Of a stretch of 64,000 bases of DNA, positions 45,878 to 55,396 are shown in pieces. The notes under the pieces were generated by a model. That model worked only from the letters and a program-made list of their open reading frames with translations. It was not told the origin of the DNA and did no database searches. The DNA comes from Bacteroidota bacterium (lineage in GTDB: Bacteria; Bacteroidota; Bacteroidia; 2-12-FULL-35-15): the NCBI GenBank assembly GCA_947504725.1, contig CANNHN010000002.1, forward strand, positions 310,001-374,000, in the 5' to 3' direction. A program made the position numbers and the translations under genes. Positions within the stretch are counted from its first letter, which is position 1. Every line of letters begins with the position of its first letter.

Positions 45878-46126
45878 ATGTTATCATCAGTATTATTAGA
45901 AGCAAGCATGACTTACGGTATTGCAGCATTAGGTGCTGGAATGGCTGCAATTGGAGCTGGTATCGGTATCGGTCGTATTGGCGGATCTGCACTTGAATCA
46001 ATTGCTCGTCAACCAGAAGCTATCAATGACATCCGTTCGAACATGATTCTTGCTGCTGCACTTGTTGAAGGTGCTGCATTCTTTGCAATGGTTATCGGAC
46101 TTTTAGTAGTTTTGATTATCAATTAA
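45878..46126 (+). CDS. atpE: F-type ATP synthase subunit c
   Basis: 82 residues with two membrane helices. Helix 1 is glycine-rich (GAGMAAIGAGIGIGRIGGSA), the polar loop is RQPEA, and the ion-binding glutamate lies in helix 2 (AAALVEGAAFFAMVIGL). The residues around the Glu (E-G-A-A, no Ser/Thr next to it, no Gln in helix 1) fit proton rather than sodium coupling. Hairpins flank it on both sides, which may help the higher expression that a c-ring needs. Confidence 0.96.
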   Translation: MLSSVLLEASMTYGIAALGAGMAAIGAGIGIGRIGGSALESIARQPEAINDIRSNMILAAALVEGAAFFAMVIGLLVVLIIN

Positions 46127-46136
46127 AAAAATTAAG

Positions 46137-46168
46137 ATTGTCTGCAGGGTTGCTGCAGACAATTTTTT
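46137..46168 (+). terminator. Terminator-like hairpin directly after atpE
   Basis: An 11-base perfect stem (ATTGTCTGCAG/CTGCAGACAAT, loop GGTTG) followed by a T-run, 10 bases after the atpE stop. It has intrinsic-terminator form but lies inside the operon, so it may give partial termination or 3'-end protection of atpE mRNA. Confidence 0.75.
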
Positions 46169-46183
46169 AGTAACAGAATAAAA

Positions 46184-46210
46184 GATTCCTCCGCGTTGGT
46201 CGGAATGACA
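46184..46210. repeat. GATTCCTCCGCGTTGGTCGG spacer repeat
   Basis: GATTCCTCCGCGTTGGTCGG followed by AATGACA, between atpE and atpF. Inner arms ATTCC...GGAAT form a stem. It resembles the GCTTCGTTCCTCGCAATGACG element at 34462-34488 in its AATGAC ending. Confidence 0.45.
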
Positions 46211-46232
46211 ATAAAATATAAAAACTAAAAAA

Positions 46233-46727
46233 ATGGAATTAGTAAAACCCTCGATCGGCTTAATTTTTTGGATGGTTGTATCCTTTTCGATTATTCTTTT
46301 CTTATTAAAAAAGTTTGCTTGGAAACCAATCCTAGGAATGATTAAAGAGCGTGAGCTTTCAATTGAAAATGCTTTAGCTGCTGCAGAAAATGCAAAGGAA
46401 GAAATGAAAGCATTACAATCAAGTAATGAGAAAATTTTAGCTGAAGCAAGAAATGAGCGCGATTTAATGCTGAAAGATGCTCGCGAAATCAGAGAGAAAA
46501 TGATTGCTGATGCAAAAGGAATTGCAACAAAAGAGGGAGAGCGATTATTAACATCTGCTCGTGAGAATATTCAAAATGAAAAAATGGCTGCGATTACAGA
46601 ATTGAAAAATCAAGTAGCAACATTGTCAATTGAAATTGCTGAGAAAATTTTAAAATCAGAATTGTCTTCTGACGAAAAACAAAAATCATTAGTGAACACG
46701 TTATTAAAAGACGTTAACTTAAACTAG
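46233..46727 (+). CDS. atpF: F-type ATP synthase subunit b
   Basis: 164 residues: one N-terminal membrane helix (SIGLIFWMVVSFSIILFLL) and then a long charged helix (KKFAWKPILGMIKERELSIE onward) forming the peripheral stalk dimer. The W-K-P-I segment after the membrane is typical. The C-terminal region (VATLSIEIAEKILKSEL) contacts subunit delta. Followed by a repeat spacer and atpH. Confidence 0.95.
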   Translation: MELVKPSIGLIFWMVVSFSIILFLLKKFAWKPILGMIKERELSIENALAAAENAKEEMKALQSSNEKILAEARNERDLMLKDAREIREKMIADAKGIATKEGERLLTSARENIQNEKMAAITELKNQVATLSIEIAEKILKSELSSDEKQKSLVNTLLKDVNLN

Positions 46728-46790
46728 ATATGGGATTTTAGATAGGAGATTTTAGAAAACACATCTCATATCTCATATCTCACATCTTAA
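46728..46790. repeat. ATCTCATATCTCATATCTCA spacer repeat
   Basis: Starts directly at the end of atpF. GATATGGGATTTTAGATAGG with an AGATTTTAG continuation is followed by the inverse-type tandem ATCTCATATCTCATATCTCA and CATCTTAA. It can fold back as a long imperfect hairpin (GATATGGGA/TCTCATATC). Confidence 0.6.
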
Positions 46791-46800
46791 TACTCACACA

Positions 46801-47358
46801 ATGCAAGGAACAAGAGTAGCATCAAGATACGCAAAGGCATTCATCGATTTGACAATAGAGCAAGGCGTGTTAGAGCAAGCATATGCTGATATGAAAGCGA
46901 TTGACGAAGTATGTAAATCGAATAGTGATTTTGTATCCTTCTTAAAAAGTCCAATTGTTAAAACGGATAAAAAGCAAACTGTATTATTGGAGTTGTTTAA
47001 AGGAAAATTTAACAAAGTTACAGATGCTTACATTCATTTAATTACCAATAAAAAGCGTGAAATTTATCTTGCTGAAATTGCAAATGAATTTATTAATCAA
47101 TACAAAACAAAGAAGAAAATTTTAACTGCAATTGTTACAACTGCAAATGGAATTGATGAGGTGACTCGCAAACAAATTATTGAAATAGTAAAAGGGCAAT
47201 CTACAAGTGAAGTAATTATCCAAGAAAAAATTGATAAAAATGTTATTGGCGGCTTCATAATTCGTGTGGGCGATAAGCAAGTAGACGCAACAATTGCGAG
47301 AAAAATTAACAGCTTGAAACGTTCATTTAAAGAAAACCCGTTTATAAAAGAATTTTAG
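46801..47358 (+). CDS. atpH: F-type ATP synthase subunit delta
   Basis: 185 residues. Family landmarks: ASRYAKAFIDLTIEQG near the N terminus, FVSFLKSPIV, and the C-terminal EKIDKNVIGGFIIRVGDKQV with DATIARKINSLKRSF, the G-G-x-x-I-x-V-G-D motif of delta/OSCP. It joins the peripheral stalk to the alpha3beta3 head. Normal length, between atpF and atpA. Confidence 0.95.
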   Translation: MQGTRVASRYAKAFIDLTIEQGVLEQAYADMKAIDEVCKSNSDFVSFLKSPIVKTDKKQTVLLELFKGKFNKVTDAYIHLITNKKREIYLAEIANEFINQYKTKKKILTAIVTTANGIDEVTRKQIIEIVKGQSTSEVIIQEKIDKNVIGGFIIRVGDKQVDATIARKINSLKRSFKENPFIKEF

Positions 47359-47400
47359 GCCCCTCTCGTCCTCCTCAAGGAGGAAGGGAAAGAGCCCATT
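47359..47400. repeat. CCTCCTCAAGGAGG spacer element
   Basis: GCCCCTCTCGTCCTCCTCAA then GGAGGAAGGGAAAGAG directly follows the atpH stop. It contains the hairpin CCTCCT-ca-AGGAGG and resembles the CCCTCTCC...GGAGAGGG family. Confidence 0.45.
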
Positions 47401-47436
47401 AGAATATTTTAATTAATAATTTTTAACTAAATAAAA

Positions 47437-49014
47437 ATGGCAGAAGTAAAACCAGCAGAAGTATCTGCAATCTTAAGACAGCAATTATCCGGGTTTAAAT
47501 CGGAACAAGAATTGGAAGAAGTTGGAACCGTGTTGGAGGTGGGTGATGGTATTGCTCGTATCTATGGACTTTCTAAAGTTCAGTCGGGTGAGCTAATTGA
47601 ATTCGCAAGCGGATTAAAAGGAATTGTATTAAACTTGGAAGAAGATAACGTTGGAGCGGTAATCTTGGGTTCTTCAAACGGAATTAAAGAAGGGGACATT
47701 GTAAAACGTACTGGTAAAATTGCTTCATTGCAAGTTGGTGAAGGAATGTTAGGTCGCGTTGTTGATACAATGGGTCACGCAATTGATGGGAAAGGACCTA
47801 TCACTGGTAAATTATACGAAATGCCATTGGAGCGCAAAGCACCAGGTGTTATTTACCGTCAGCCAGTTACGGAGCCATTACAAACAGGATTGAAAGCGAT
47901 TGATGCGATGATTCCTATCGGTCGCGGACAACGTGAGTTAATCATTGGTGACCGCCAAACAGGTAAAACGGCAGTTGCGATTGATACGATTATTAATCAA
48001 AAAGAATTTTATGAAGCAGGAAATCCTGTATTCTGTATTTATGTGGCAATCGGACAAAAAGGTTCGACTGTAGCAAACATTCAGCGTGTATTAGAAGAGA
48101 ATGGTGCAATGGCGTATACTGTAATTGTAGCAGCAACAGCATCAGATCCTGCTCCAATGCAATTCTACGCTCCTTTCGCAGGTGCAGCAATTGGTGAGTT
48201 CTTCCGCGATTCCGGAAAACCTGCATTAATTGTTTATGATGATTTATCAAAACAAGCAGTTGCTTACCGTGAGGTTTCCTTATTGTTACGTAGACCTCCG
48301 GGACGTGAGGCATATCCTGGTGACGTGTTCTACTTACACAGCCGTTTATTAGAGCGTGCTGCGAAAATCAACTCGAATGATGAGATTGCGAAGAACATGA
48401 ACGATTTACCGGATTCTATTAAGGATATCGTTAAAGGTGGTGGATCATTAACTGCTCTACCAATCATTGAAACACAAGCAGGTGACGTTTCTGCATACAT
48501 TCCTACAAACGTAATTTCGATTACTGATGGTCAGATTTTCTTGGAGTTGAACTTGTTCAACGCTGGTGTTCGTCCGGCTATCAACGTAGGTATTTCTGTA
48601 TCACGTGTAGGTGGTAACGCTCAAATTAAATCCATGAAAAAAGTGGCTGGTACCTTGAAGTTGGATCAAGCGCAATACCGTGAGTTAGAGGCGTTCTCTA
48701 AATTCGGTTCCGACTTAGATGCTGCTACAAAATCAGTATTGGATAAAGGTGCACGTAACGTGGAAATTTTGAAACAAGCACAGTTTTCTCCGGCACGTGT
48801 AGAACAACAAATTGCAATTATTTACTGTGGAACAAAAGGTTTATTGCGTAACGTTCCTGTAAATAAAGTAAAAGAATTCGAAGCAGAATACATCGCATTC
48901 TTAGAAGCAAAACACAAAAATATCTTGAACGATTTAAAAGCAGGAAAATTCACTGACGAAATCACAAACGTGTTGGAAGCAGTAGCAAAAGATTTATCTG
49001 CAAACTATAAATAA
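47437..49014 (+). CDS. atpA: F-type ATP synthase subunit alpha
   Basis: 525 residues. Walker A is [13 protein letters not shown] near residue 170, followed by [18 protein letters not shown], the [20 protein letters not shown] region, [20 protein letters not shown] and the C-terminal [15 protein letters not shown]. This is the non-catalytic nucleotide-binding subunit of the head. Length and motifs are normal. The catalytic beta partner is not encoded in this operon. Confidence 0.97.
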   Translation: MAEVKPAEVSAILRQQLSGFKSEQELEEVGTVLEVGDGIARIYGLSKVQSGELIEFASGLKGIVLNLEEDNVGAVILGSSNGIKEGDIVKRTGKIASLQVGEGMLGRVVDTMGHAIDGKGPITGKLYEMPLERKAPGVIYRQPVTEPLQTGLKAIDAMIPIGRGQRELIIGDRQTGKTAVAIDTIINQKEFYEAGNPVFCIYVAIGQKGSTVANIQRVLEENGAMAYTVIVAATASDPAPMQFYAPFAGAAIGEFFRDSGKPALIVYDDLSKQAVAYREVSLLLRRPPGREAYPGDVFYLHSRLLERAAKINSNDEIAKNMNDLPDSIKDIVKGGGSLTALPIIETQAGDVSAYIPTNVISITDGQIFLELNLFNAGVRPAINVGISVSRVGGNAQIKSMKKVAGTLKLDQAQYRELEAFSKFGSDLDAATKSVLDKGARNVEILKQAQFSPARVEQQIAIIYCGTKGLLRNVPVNKVKEFEAEYIAFLEAKHKNILNDLKAGKFTDEITNVLEAVAKDLSANYK

Positions 49015-49020
49015 TTAATC

Positions 49021-49080
49021 AATTTGAAAATTTGAAAATGGGGCAATTGTCACATTTTCAAATTACCAAATTTTCAAATT
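49021..49080. repeat. AATTTGAAAATTTGAAAATG inverted repeat
   Basis: The atpA-atpG spacer is AATTTGAAAATTTGAAAATG (49021-49040), 12 bases, then CATTTTCAAATTACC and AAATTTTCAAATT. It folds as a near-perfect AT-rich hairpin. A related TTTTCAATTTTCAAT stretch occurs at 57619-57649. Confidence 0.65.
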
Positions 49081-49085
49081 AAAAG

Positions 49086-49964
49086 ATGGCAAATTTAAAA
49101 GAGGTTCGTAACCGAATAGTATCTGTAAGTTCAACGCAACAAATCACAAGCGCTATGAAAATGGTGAGTGCGGCTAAGTTGCGTAGAGCACAAGATGCAA
49201 TCACACAAATGCGCCCATATGCAAGTAAGTTGAAGGAAATTCTGGAAAACTTAAGCGCAAGTTTGGATAGCTCGGATGGAGCGTATTCAAAACAACGTCC
49301 GATAAAAAATGTATTGTTGGTGGTAATTACTTCTAACCGTGGGTTGTGCGGTGGATTTAATGCAAACGTGTTGAAAGCAGCGATGAAATTGGCACGCGAA
49401 GATTACAAAGGAAACAATGTAAGTGTATTGTGTATCGGTAAAAAGGCGGCAGATTATTTTAAAAAGACAGATTACGGAATCATTGGTTCGGACATGCCTC
49501 GTGGCTTAAACGAATTGTTTGATGAATTAACATTTGTAAATGTTGCTCCGGTTGCAGAAAAAATTATGCAAGTATTTGTGGATGGACAATTTGATAAAGT
49601 AGAATTAATCTACAATCAATTTAAAAACGCAGCAGTACAAATCCCTACAACTGAACAATATTTACCGGTTCAAGCACCTGCTGCTTCCGACAATAAAAAA
49701 GTTGGAGAGTATATTTTTGAGCCAAGTAAAGAATTTATCGTTGCAGATTTAATTCCTCGCTCTTTAAAAACACAATTGTTTAAAGCATTATTGGATTCAC
49801 ATGCGGCTGAACATGGAGCACGTATGACATCAATGCACAAAGCAACTGATAACGCAGGAGCATTGATTAAAGAATTGAAATTGACATACAACAAGGCTCG
49901 TCAAGCAGCGATCACAAACGAAATCTTAGAGATTGTTGGTGGAGCTGAAGCGTTGGCTGGATAA
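49086..49964 (+). CDS. atpG: F-type ATP synthase subunit gamma
   Basis: 292 residues. The N-terminal helix LKEVRNRIVSVSSTQQITSA then MKMVSAAKLRRAQ and the C-terminal helix SMHKATDNAGALIKELKLTY then NKARQAAITNEILEIVGGAE are the two coiled-coil halves of the rotor shaft. The central Rossmann-like part includes LLVVITSNRGLCGGFN. It is the last structural gene here; a terminator follows at once. Confidence 0.97.
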   Translation: MANLKEVRNRIVSVSSTQQITSAMKMVSAAKLRRAQDAITQMRPYASKLKEILENLSASLDSSDGAYSKQRPIKNVLLVVITSNRGLCGGFNANVLKAAMKLAREDYKGNNVSVLCIGKKAADYFKKTDYGIIGSDMPRGLNELFDELTFVNVAPVAEKIMQVFVDGQFDKVELIYNQFKNAAVQIPTTEQYLPVQAPAASDNKKVGEYIFEPSKEFIVADLIPRSLKTQLFKALLDSHAAEHGARMTSMHKATDNAGALIKELKLTYNKARQAAITNEILEIVGGAEALAG

Positions 49965-49993
49965 ACGGTATCAAGTATCAGGAATCAAGTATT

Positions 49994-50021
49994 AAGACTC
50001 ATAGGAATATGGGTCTTTTTT
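49994..50021 (+). terminator. Terminator of the ATP synthase operon
   Basis: The stem AAGACTCAT/ATGGGTCTT (one G-T pair) is followed by TTTTT, 30 bases after the atpG stop. A TATCAAGTATC-type repeat (49967-49993) lies between. The terminator supports the view that atpD and atpC are not part of this transcript. Confidence 0.8.
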
Positions 50022-50049
50022 ATTTCAAAAAATTTCTGTTTCGGAGCAA

Positions 50050-50080
50050 GTCCCCCTTTGAAGGGGGCAGGGGGATGACG
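50050..50080. repeat. TCCCCCTTTGAAGGGGGCAG spacer repeat
   Basis: GTCCCCCTTTGAAGGGGGCA then GGGGGATGAC, with a CCCCC-tttgaa-GGGGG-type hairpin, just beyond the CvpA gene stop. Same family as 34507-34537 and 39583-39610. Confidence 0.5.
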
Positions 50081-50084
50081 CGAA

Positions 50085-50684
50085 TTACTCTTTGTCCTTG
50101 AGTTTCACATTCACATCAACTTTTGCAGTGTCTAACAATCTAGCAGGATCAACTTCAATCTCTACTTTCACATCCTCCGCTTTCGGCATCATAGCAGCTA
50201 CTTTACTTTTATCCAATGCAGGAATTAATGTTGGTGCAATTTTTCCGACAGGTCGATAGAGCAATGATTCTTCTTTTGTTTTAAAAGAAATCATCGGATA
50301 ACTTTCTTCGATTGCATCAATCATAAAAATCACAACACTCATCATTAATGCAAATTTCAAGGCACCAAATACAGCACCGCCAATCTTGTTGACAGCACTG
50401 AGCGCAACTCCATCCACCATTTTCTGAATCATTTTTGCGACTAAAAAAACAAAAGCAATAATCACTAAAAAGGTAAGCGCAAACGCAATGATTGGTAAAT
50501 AAGGTGATTTCCAGTCGAACCCTTCCGACAACTTTTGTGCAATGTAATCCGAAAACGTAATTCCACCCCAAACCCCCAAACTGAAGGCAACCAAGGTGGC
50601 GGCTTCAATCACTAGTCCCTTTGTAAAGCCTTTGTAAAGCCCCCAAACAAGCGGAATACAAAGTAAGATATCGATGTAATTCAT
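50085..50684 (-). CDS. CvpA family membrane protein
   Basis: 199 residues from MNYIDILLCIPLVWGLYKGF (ATG at 50684); a longer frame adds an unlikely N-terminal tail. The opening with N-Y-I-D and G-x-x-K-G-F, then VIEAATLVAFSLGVWGGITF and FALTFLVIIAFVFLVAKMI, matches CvpA (colicin V production-like) proteins with four membrane helices. A D/K/V-rich cytosolic tail (KAEDVKVEIEVDPARLLDTA) follows. CvpA proteins affect envelope homeostasis; mechanism unknown. Single gene between atpG and a T9SS cargo gene. Confidence 0.88.
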   Translation of the reverse strand: MNYIDILLCIPLVWGLYKGFTKGLVIEAATLVAFSLGVWGGITFSDYIAQKLSEGFDWKSPYLPIIAFALTFLVIIAFVFLVAKMIQKMVDGVALSAVNKIGGAVFGALKFALMMSVVIFMIDAIEESYPMISFKTKEESLLYRPVGKIAPTLIPALDKSKVAAMMPKAEDVKVEIEVDPARLLDTAKVDVNVKLKDKE

Positions 50685-50846
50685 AAAAATGATTTTTAAA
50701 AGATGACCAGAGCAAATTTTGAATGCAACTAAAATCAAAATTTAAACATCTCTATGCAAAGAAAGCGTGAAACACTTTTTGAAAACCCCTTAAAGGGTAA
50801 AACTTATTAAACAAACATTGTTCAATTACTCTCAAATACTACCCAA

Positions 50847-53800
50847 ATGAAAAAATTTACACTTTCCTGCTTACTTGTTTTTTCAAGTGTAATAGCAGCC
50901 TTTGCAACTGGTCACGTTGCCACAGCTATCGGAACAAATCCTACGTGTAATGGCTCATGTGATGGTTCAGCTATCGCAATGGCATCTGGTGGTATTGGTC
51001 CTTATGGGTATACCTGGACAGGTCCTGCAAGTTATACAGCAACGGGGGCAAATATTTCAGGGTTATGTGCGGGAACGTACATTGTTACAGCCATTGATAG
51101 CAGTGACATGAGTACAGCCATCTATACACTAAATTTAACAGGACCTGCTGCGGTGCTTGTTTCAGTGAATTCCGCGACAACTTGTTTAGGTACAGGACCG
51201 GTAACACTATTTGCTACGGGTGCAACAACGTATGTTTGGAGCACCGGAGCAACAACAAATCCGATTATTGTTACACCTGCAACAACAACCTCTTATACCG
51301 TAACGGGAACAACTGCCGGATGTACAGCAACTGCTGTAGCAACCGTTACAGTAAATACTCCTCCGACAGTAACACTTTCTCCTTTTCCTGATGCATGTGG
51401 AACTTGCAGTGGATCAATTATGACTTCGGCAGTGGGAGCAATTACTTATTCTTGGGTGGGTCCCGGTTATACATCAACAATGATGAACGCTTTTGGATTA
51501 TGCCCTGGTACATATACTTTAACAGCAACTGGCGTTGGAGGCTGTACAACATCAACATCAACATCTATAATACCATCTCTACCTATAGTGGCTACAGTAT
51601 CTACTACTCCAGCTACTTGTGGGGCGTGTGATGGAACAGCAACGGCTTTTGCAACAGGAGGAATGCCTCCATATACATATTTATGGATGACAGGTGCAAC
51701 AACAACAACTTTAACTGGCTTGTGTTCTGGAACATATACTGTTACGGTAGTTGATGGAAACGGATGTACTTCTACGGCTTTGGGAACGGTATCCAGTACG
51801 TCTTCTATCACAGCAATGACAAGTGCAACACCTACCGGTTGTGGGGTGTGTAATGGTAGTGCAAACGTAACGGCTACAGGAGGAACAGGAGGTTATTCGT
51901 ATGATTGGGCACCAGGAGCACCAACAGGAGATGGAACAACAGGAATTTCAAATTTATGTTTAGGAAGTTATACCGTTACAGTAACGGATGGAGCAGGATG
52001 TTCCTCAACTGCTCTTGCAACCATAACGAATACAACACCCATTGTTGCAACGGCAGTAGCAACCCCTTCTGCTTGTGGAGTATGTAATGGTACGGTGAGT
52101 GTATTAGAATCTGGTGGTACTGCCCCATACGTATACGATTTAACAGGATTTCCTCAACAAACCAATGGAAACTTTTCAGGTGTTTGTCCGGGTACCTATA
52201 TAGCAACCGTTACCGATGTGAATGGTTGTATTGGAATCTATACGATTGTTGTTAATTCTGTGAATTCAACAAGCTTTGCGGTTACCAACGTTACTCAAAA
52301 CGAAACCGGATCAGGCTTAGGCAATGGATTTATTGACTTAACCGTTACAGGTTCCGCGCCTCCATATACCTTTTTGTGGAACAATGGTGCAACAACAGAA
52401 GACATTTATTCATTATCAGGAGGAATGTACAGCGTTACAATTACGGATAACAATGGCGAATGCGCCATGTATACATTTTTAATTTCAACGATTCCGGCTT
52501 ACGGATTTATTACAGGATATGTATACAACGACATGAATACCAACTGTGTTTTTGATGCAGGAGATAGTCCTATCGCTGGATATTATGTTACAGTTACCAG
52601 CGGAACAGCAACATTTTATGGGTATACCAATGCTTCGGGATATTATTCTGTTTGGGTACCCAATGGAAGTTATACGGTTACACCAACAACATTAACAGAT
52701 CTGGAAGCCGCTTGTACAGCAACTTATCCTGTAACTGTTACTTCAGGAAGCACGAGTTTAAACAATAATTTTGCATACACATTGCCTCCTATTTATGATG
52801 TTTGTATCACGACCTATAGTACAGGAATTGTTCCCGGATTTAATGGAGCCTATTACACAACGCTTCATAACTATGGAACTCAAACGGCAATTGGCGTGGC
52901 TTATATTGTGCTACCAAGTATCTTAAACTATGTGGCTTCATCACCTTTGGCAAGCAGTATTTCTGGAGATACCATTTTTTGGAATTACACCATCAATCCG
53001 TTTACTGCGCAATTCTTTTCTGTTACTTTTTATACCCCTCCAACTACTCCGCTTGGGACAGTAACAATGGCCCATGTGAATGCCACTGTAACCAATGGAA
53101 CAGATATTAATCCTGGTTGTAATAACTATGTTTATACACGTTTTGTAACCGGTTCGTTCGATCCGAATGCAAAAACGGTTTCTCCATCGGGCTATGGCGC
53201 AACAGGGAATATCGGTTTAACGGAAACAGAATTTACCTATTTGGTTCAATTCCAAAATACAGGTTCTGGTCCTGCAGTCAATATCAATGTGACAGACACC
53301 ATTTCTTCGATGTTGGATTTGTTGAGCTTTGAAATGCTTGAAGCAAGCCATTCTTATGTTGTTGAATTTTTACCGGACAATGTTATTCGTTGGAAATTCG
53401 ATAACATTATGTTGCCGGATAGCACTAGCAATGAACCGGGAAGTCATGGACATGTTTTATTCAGAATGTCGAAAGCAGCAGCACCTGTATATGGTGAAGT
53501 CATTGAAAATAAAGTATTTATTTACTTCGACTTTAATGCACCTGTGATTACAAATACAGCTATCAATACATATACAATGCCGATGTCCGTTGAAGGGCAA
53601 ATAAGTGAAAACGGTAACATTACGGTGTATCCAAATCCATTTACAGACAATGCCACGTTTGTTATTGAATCGGAAAAGGTGAATGAATTGTATTCATTTG
53701 AGTTAACAGACATATTGGGTAAAAAAGTGAAAGTGATGAGTGGAATTTCTCAAAAACAATTTGAAATTTCAAGAGCAGATTTACAAAACGGAATCTATTT

Positions 53801-53858
53801 CTATAAAATATTTACCTCTGAAAGTGTAGTTGGCATTGGGAAAGTGGTGATTAAGTAA
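50847..53858 (+). CDS. Secreted SprB-repeat protein with T9SS type A sorting domain
   Basis: 1003 residues with a signal peptide (FTLSCLLVFSSVIAAFA). Residues 27-540 hold about seven SprB-like repeats, each with C-x-x-C-(N/D)-G then a YxWxxG strand and GLCxGxYTVTVTDxxGC. An SdrD-like B domain (FITGYVYNDMNTNCVFDAGD) is at about 556-625. A DUF7619-like domain (about 770-905, SFDPNAKTVSPSGYG and VFIYFDFNAPVITN) precedes the C-terminal type A sorting domain (about 925-1003: VYPNPFTDNATF, ELTDILGKKV, NGIYFYKIF). The sorting domain should be cleaved during T9SS export. Cell-surface or released adhesin; ligand unknown. Confidence 0.92.
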   Translation: MKKFTLSCLLVFSSVIAAFATGHVATAIGTNPTCNGSCDGSAIAMASGGIGPYGYTWTGPASYTATGANISGLCAGTYIVTAIDSSDMSTAIYTLNLTGPAAVLVSVNSATTCLGTGPVTLFATGATTYVWSTGATTNPIIVTPATTTSYTVTGTTAGCTATAVATVTVNTPPTVTLSPFPDACGTCSGSIMTSAVGAITYSWVGPGYTSTMMNAFGLCPGTYTLTATGVGGCTTSTSTSIIPSLPIVATVSTTPATCGACDGTATAFATGGMPPYTYLWMTGATTTTLTGLCSGTYTVTVVDGNGCTSTALGTVSSTSSITAMTSATPTGCGVCNGSANVTATGGTGGYSYDWAPGAPTGDGTTGISNLCLGSYTVTVTDGAGCSSTALATITNTTPIVATAVATPSACGVCNGTVSVLESGGTAPYVYDLTGFPQQTNGNFSGVCPGTYIATVTDVNGCIGIYTIVVNSVNSTSFAVTNVTQNETGSGLGNGFIDLTVTGSAPPYTFLWNNGATTEDIYSLSGGMYSVTITDNNGECAMYTFLISTIPAYGFITGYVYNDMNTNCVFDAGDSPIAGYYVTVTSGTATFYGYTNASGYYSVWVPNGSYTVTPTTLTDLEAACTATYPVTVTSGSTSLNNNFAYTLPPIYDVCITTYSTGIVPGFNGAYYTTLHNYGTQTAIGVAYIVLPSILNYVASSPLASSISGDTIFWNYTINPFTAQFFSVTFYTPPTTPLGTVTMAHVNATVTNGTDINPGCNNYVYTRFVTGSFDPNAKTVSPSGYGATGNIGLTETEFTYLVQFQNTGSGPAVNINVTDTISSMLDLLSFEMLEASHSYVVEFLPDNVIRWKFDNIMLPDSTSNEPGSHGHVLFRMSKAAAPVYGEVIENKVFIYFDFNAPVITNTAINTYTMPMSVEGQISENGNITVYPNPFTDNATFVIESEKVNELYSFELTDILGKKVKVMSGISQKQFEISRADLQNGIYFYKIFTSESVVGIGKVVIK

Positions 53859-53873
53859 ACTTATTTCAAACAG

Positions 53874-53923
53874 ATTGCTTCAACCGGTAGTTAGTTCTCT
53901 ACTGGTTGAAGCAATTTTATTTT
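53874..53923. terminator. Bidirectional terminator between convergent genes
   Basis: A 17-base stem, ATTGCTTCAACCGGTAG with CTACTGGTTGAAGCAAT (one G-T pair), is followed by TTTATTTT. It ends the + adhesin gene. Its left arm and loop overlap the last codons (L-L-Q-P-V-E-N-stop) of the convergent gene, so it can also act on that transcript. Confidence 0.85.
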
Positions 53924-55396
53924 ATCATTTACCCAACTTGAAAAATCAAAATTGTCTAACAAATTTTTTTCTAGATTGTCTGAAAAAATTTCAACAAAGG
54001 CAGCACTTAATTTCACCAACTGTTGCAATTCCTTTTGTTTGCCAACATCTTCTAGTTTTCGCATTGTAGCCAACAGAGCTGTTTCTGCACGGTATAATTT
54101 TTTCGTGGATTTTAAATAGCGAGTCGTATTTATAATGGCAAATGGAAGTGCTTCCCAATCTTTTGAATCATAATAAATAATAATTTGCAACATTCGTGCA
54201 CAACAATAAATGTCTGAACGCACCTCTTTGTTTGGATTGTTGAGCAGCTTATTTACCCAACGCAACGATTCTTTGTACATTTTGTTTGCGTGCAATAAAC
54301 GTGCAAAAGCAAAGCTGAATTGTAGTTCATGAACCGGACTAACATGTTTTTCTAATCGCTCTAATTCGCTTTGTATTTGAGGGATTAGGGCGATTCCTTT
54401 TGTATAGTCATCCGACTTTATATATACATCCAATTCTAAGGATGAGGTGATGGTGAATAATTTAGTTTGCCAATCGATGCTATTTTTTATGTGGAATGTT
54501 TTGGTAGATGCGCGCAATTTTTCAATTGCAATCAGGGCTTCATCGTATTTTTTAATTTTCGTTAGTCCAATTGCTAAGTTGTTCATCGAGATTAAATAAA
54601 ACAATGGTTTTCTTTGAATCTGGTGAGGGTTTGTTTCTAATAGTGCGACAACTTTTTGTTGATACCCAATTGCTATTTCAATGTCACCTTTTAACGTTCG
54701 ATAAGCCCCATGTAGTTGATAAAAGCTAAGTTTAGAGCGAAAGGTAGTGGCCTTTGCTTCGGATTGCAAAAGTGACGAAAGAGCAATTTTGTCGATGTCT
54801 CGCATTTGTTCTTTATCGCGATACATTCCTTCTGAGCGTAAATTGAAAAACAGATCGCTGGAAATCTTTTTGTATTCAATCGTGTTTTTATGAGCATTCA
54901 AACTATTTAATTCATTTTGATACAGTGTTATATGGTCGGGGAATGATTTGTTGTCTGCCATTACCTGACGGAGTTCGCCATACCAATTATAAACTTCCAG
55001 CAAAACAAAATGATTTTCATATTTCATTGCCGTTTTTTCAATTTGATTTAAAGTGCTTCTACACTGCTGATACAAGCCTTTTCGATATAAAATTTCTACA
55101 TCGTTCAATTGATTTTTTATTTCAATTTCGATACTGCTTTCGGAATGGTAATTACGTAAACACTTTAGAATTGAGTGGTACAGATAGTTTTCAGCTACAT
55201 GAATTTGATTTAAAACTGCTTCTCCTTTAAATTCTTTTTTAATAAGCGCTTCATTGTAAGTCCGCATGCGCTCGTAACAATCAAAGAGACGCGTAGAATT
55301 ACTGTCCTCTCTGAATTCAGTGGATAGTTTGATATAGCGCTTCTCCGATCCGGAAAGTGATTTTATTAAATCAATTATAGATTGTTTTGAAATCAT
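53891..55396 (-). CDS. Helical repeat (TPR-like) protein of unknown function
   Basis: 501 residues, no signal peptide or membrane segment. It starts MISKQSIIDLIKSLSGSEKR, a charged opening, and is helical throughout. Paired-helix spacing fits degenerate TPR units: YRKGLYQQCRSTLNQIEKTA, LFYLISMNNLAIGLTKIKKY then DEALIAIEKLR, and FAFARLLHANKMYKESLRWV. Cytosolic. I recognise the layout from Bacteroidota genomes but not a function. The C terminus is encoded in a terminator stem shared with the convergent gene. Confidence 0.82.
   Translation of the reverse strand: MISKQSIIDLIKSLSGSEKRYIKLSTEFREDSNSTRLFDCYERMRTYNEALIKKEFKGEAVLNQIHVAENYLYHSILKCLRNYHSESSIEIEIKNQLNDVEILYRKGLYQQCRSTLNQIEKTAMKYENHFVLLEVYNWYGELRQVMADNKSFPDHITLYQNELNSLNAHKNTIEYKKISSDLFFNLRSEGMYRDKEQMRDIDKIALSSLLQSEAKATTFRSKLSFYQLHGAYRTLKGDIEIAIGYQQKVVALLETNPHQIQRKPLFYLISMNNLAIGLTKIKKYDEALIAIEKLRASTKTFHIKNSIDWQTKLFTITSSLELDVYIKSDDYTKGIALIPQIQSELERLEKHVSPVHELQFSFAFARLLHANKMYKESLRWVNKLLNNPNKEVRSDIYCCARMLQIIIYYDSKDWEALPFAIINTTRYLKSTKKLYRAETALLATMRKLEDVGKQKELQQLVKLSAAFVEIFSDNLEKNLLDNFDFSSWVNDKIKLLQPVEN

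Noticed and set aside
50926-52480. Possible recombination cassette array in the SprB-repeat gene
   Set aside because: Repeats are degenerate at DNA level and conserved only as protein domains; no recombinase gene or sharp repeat borders.
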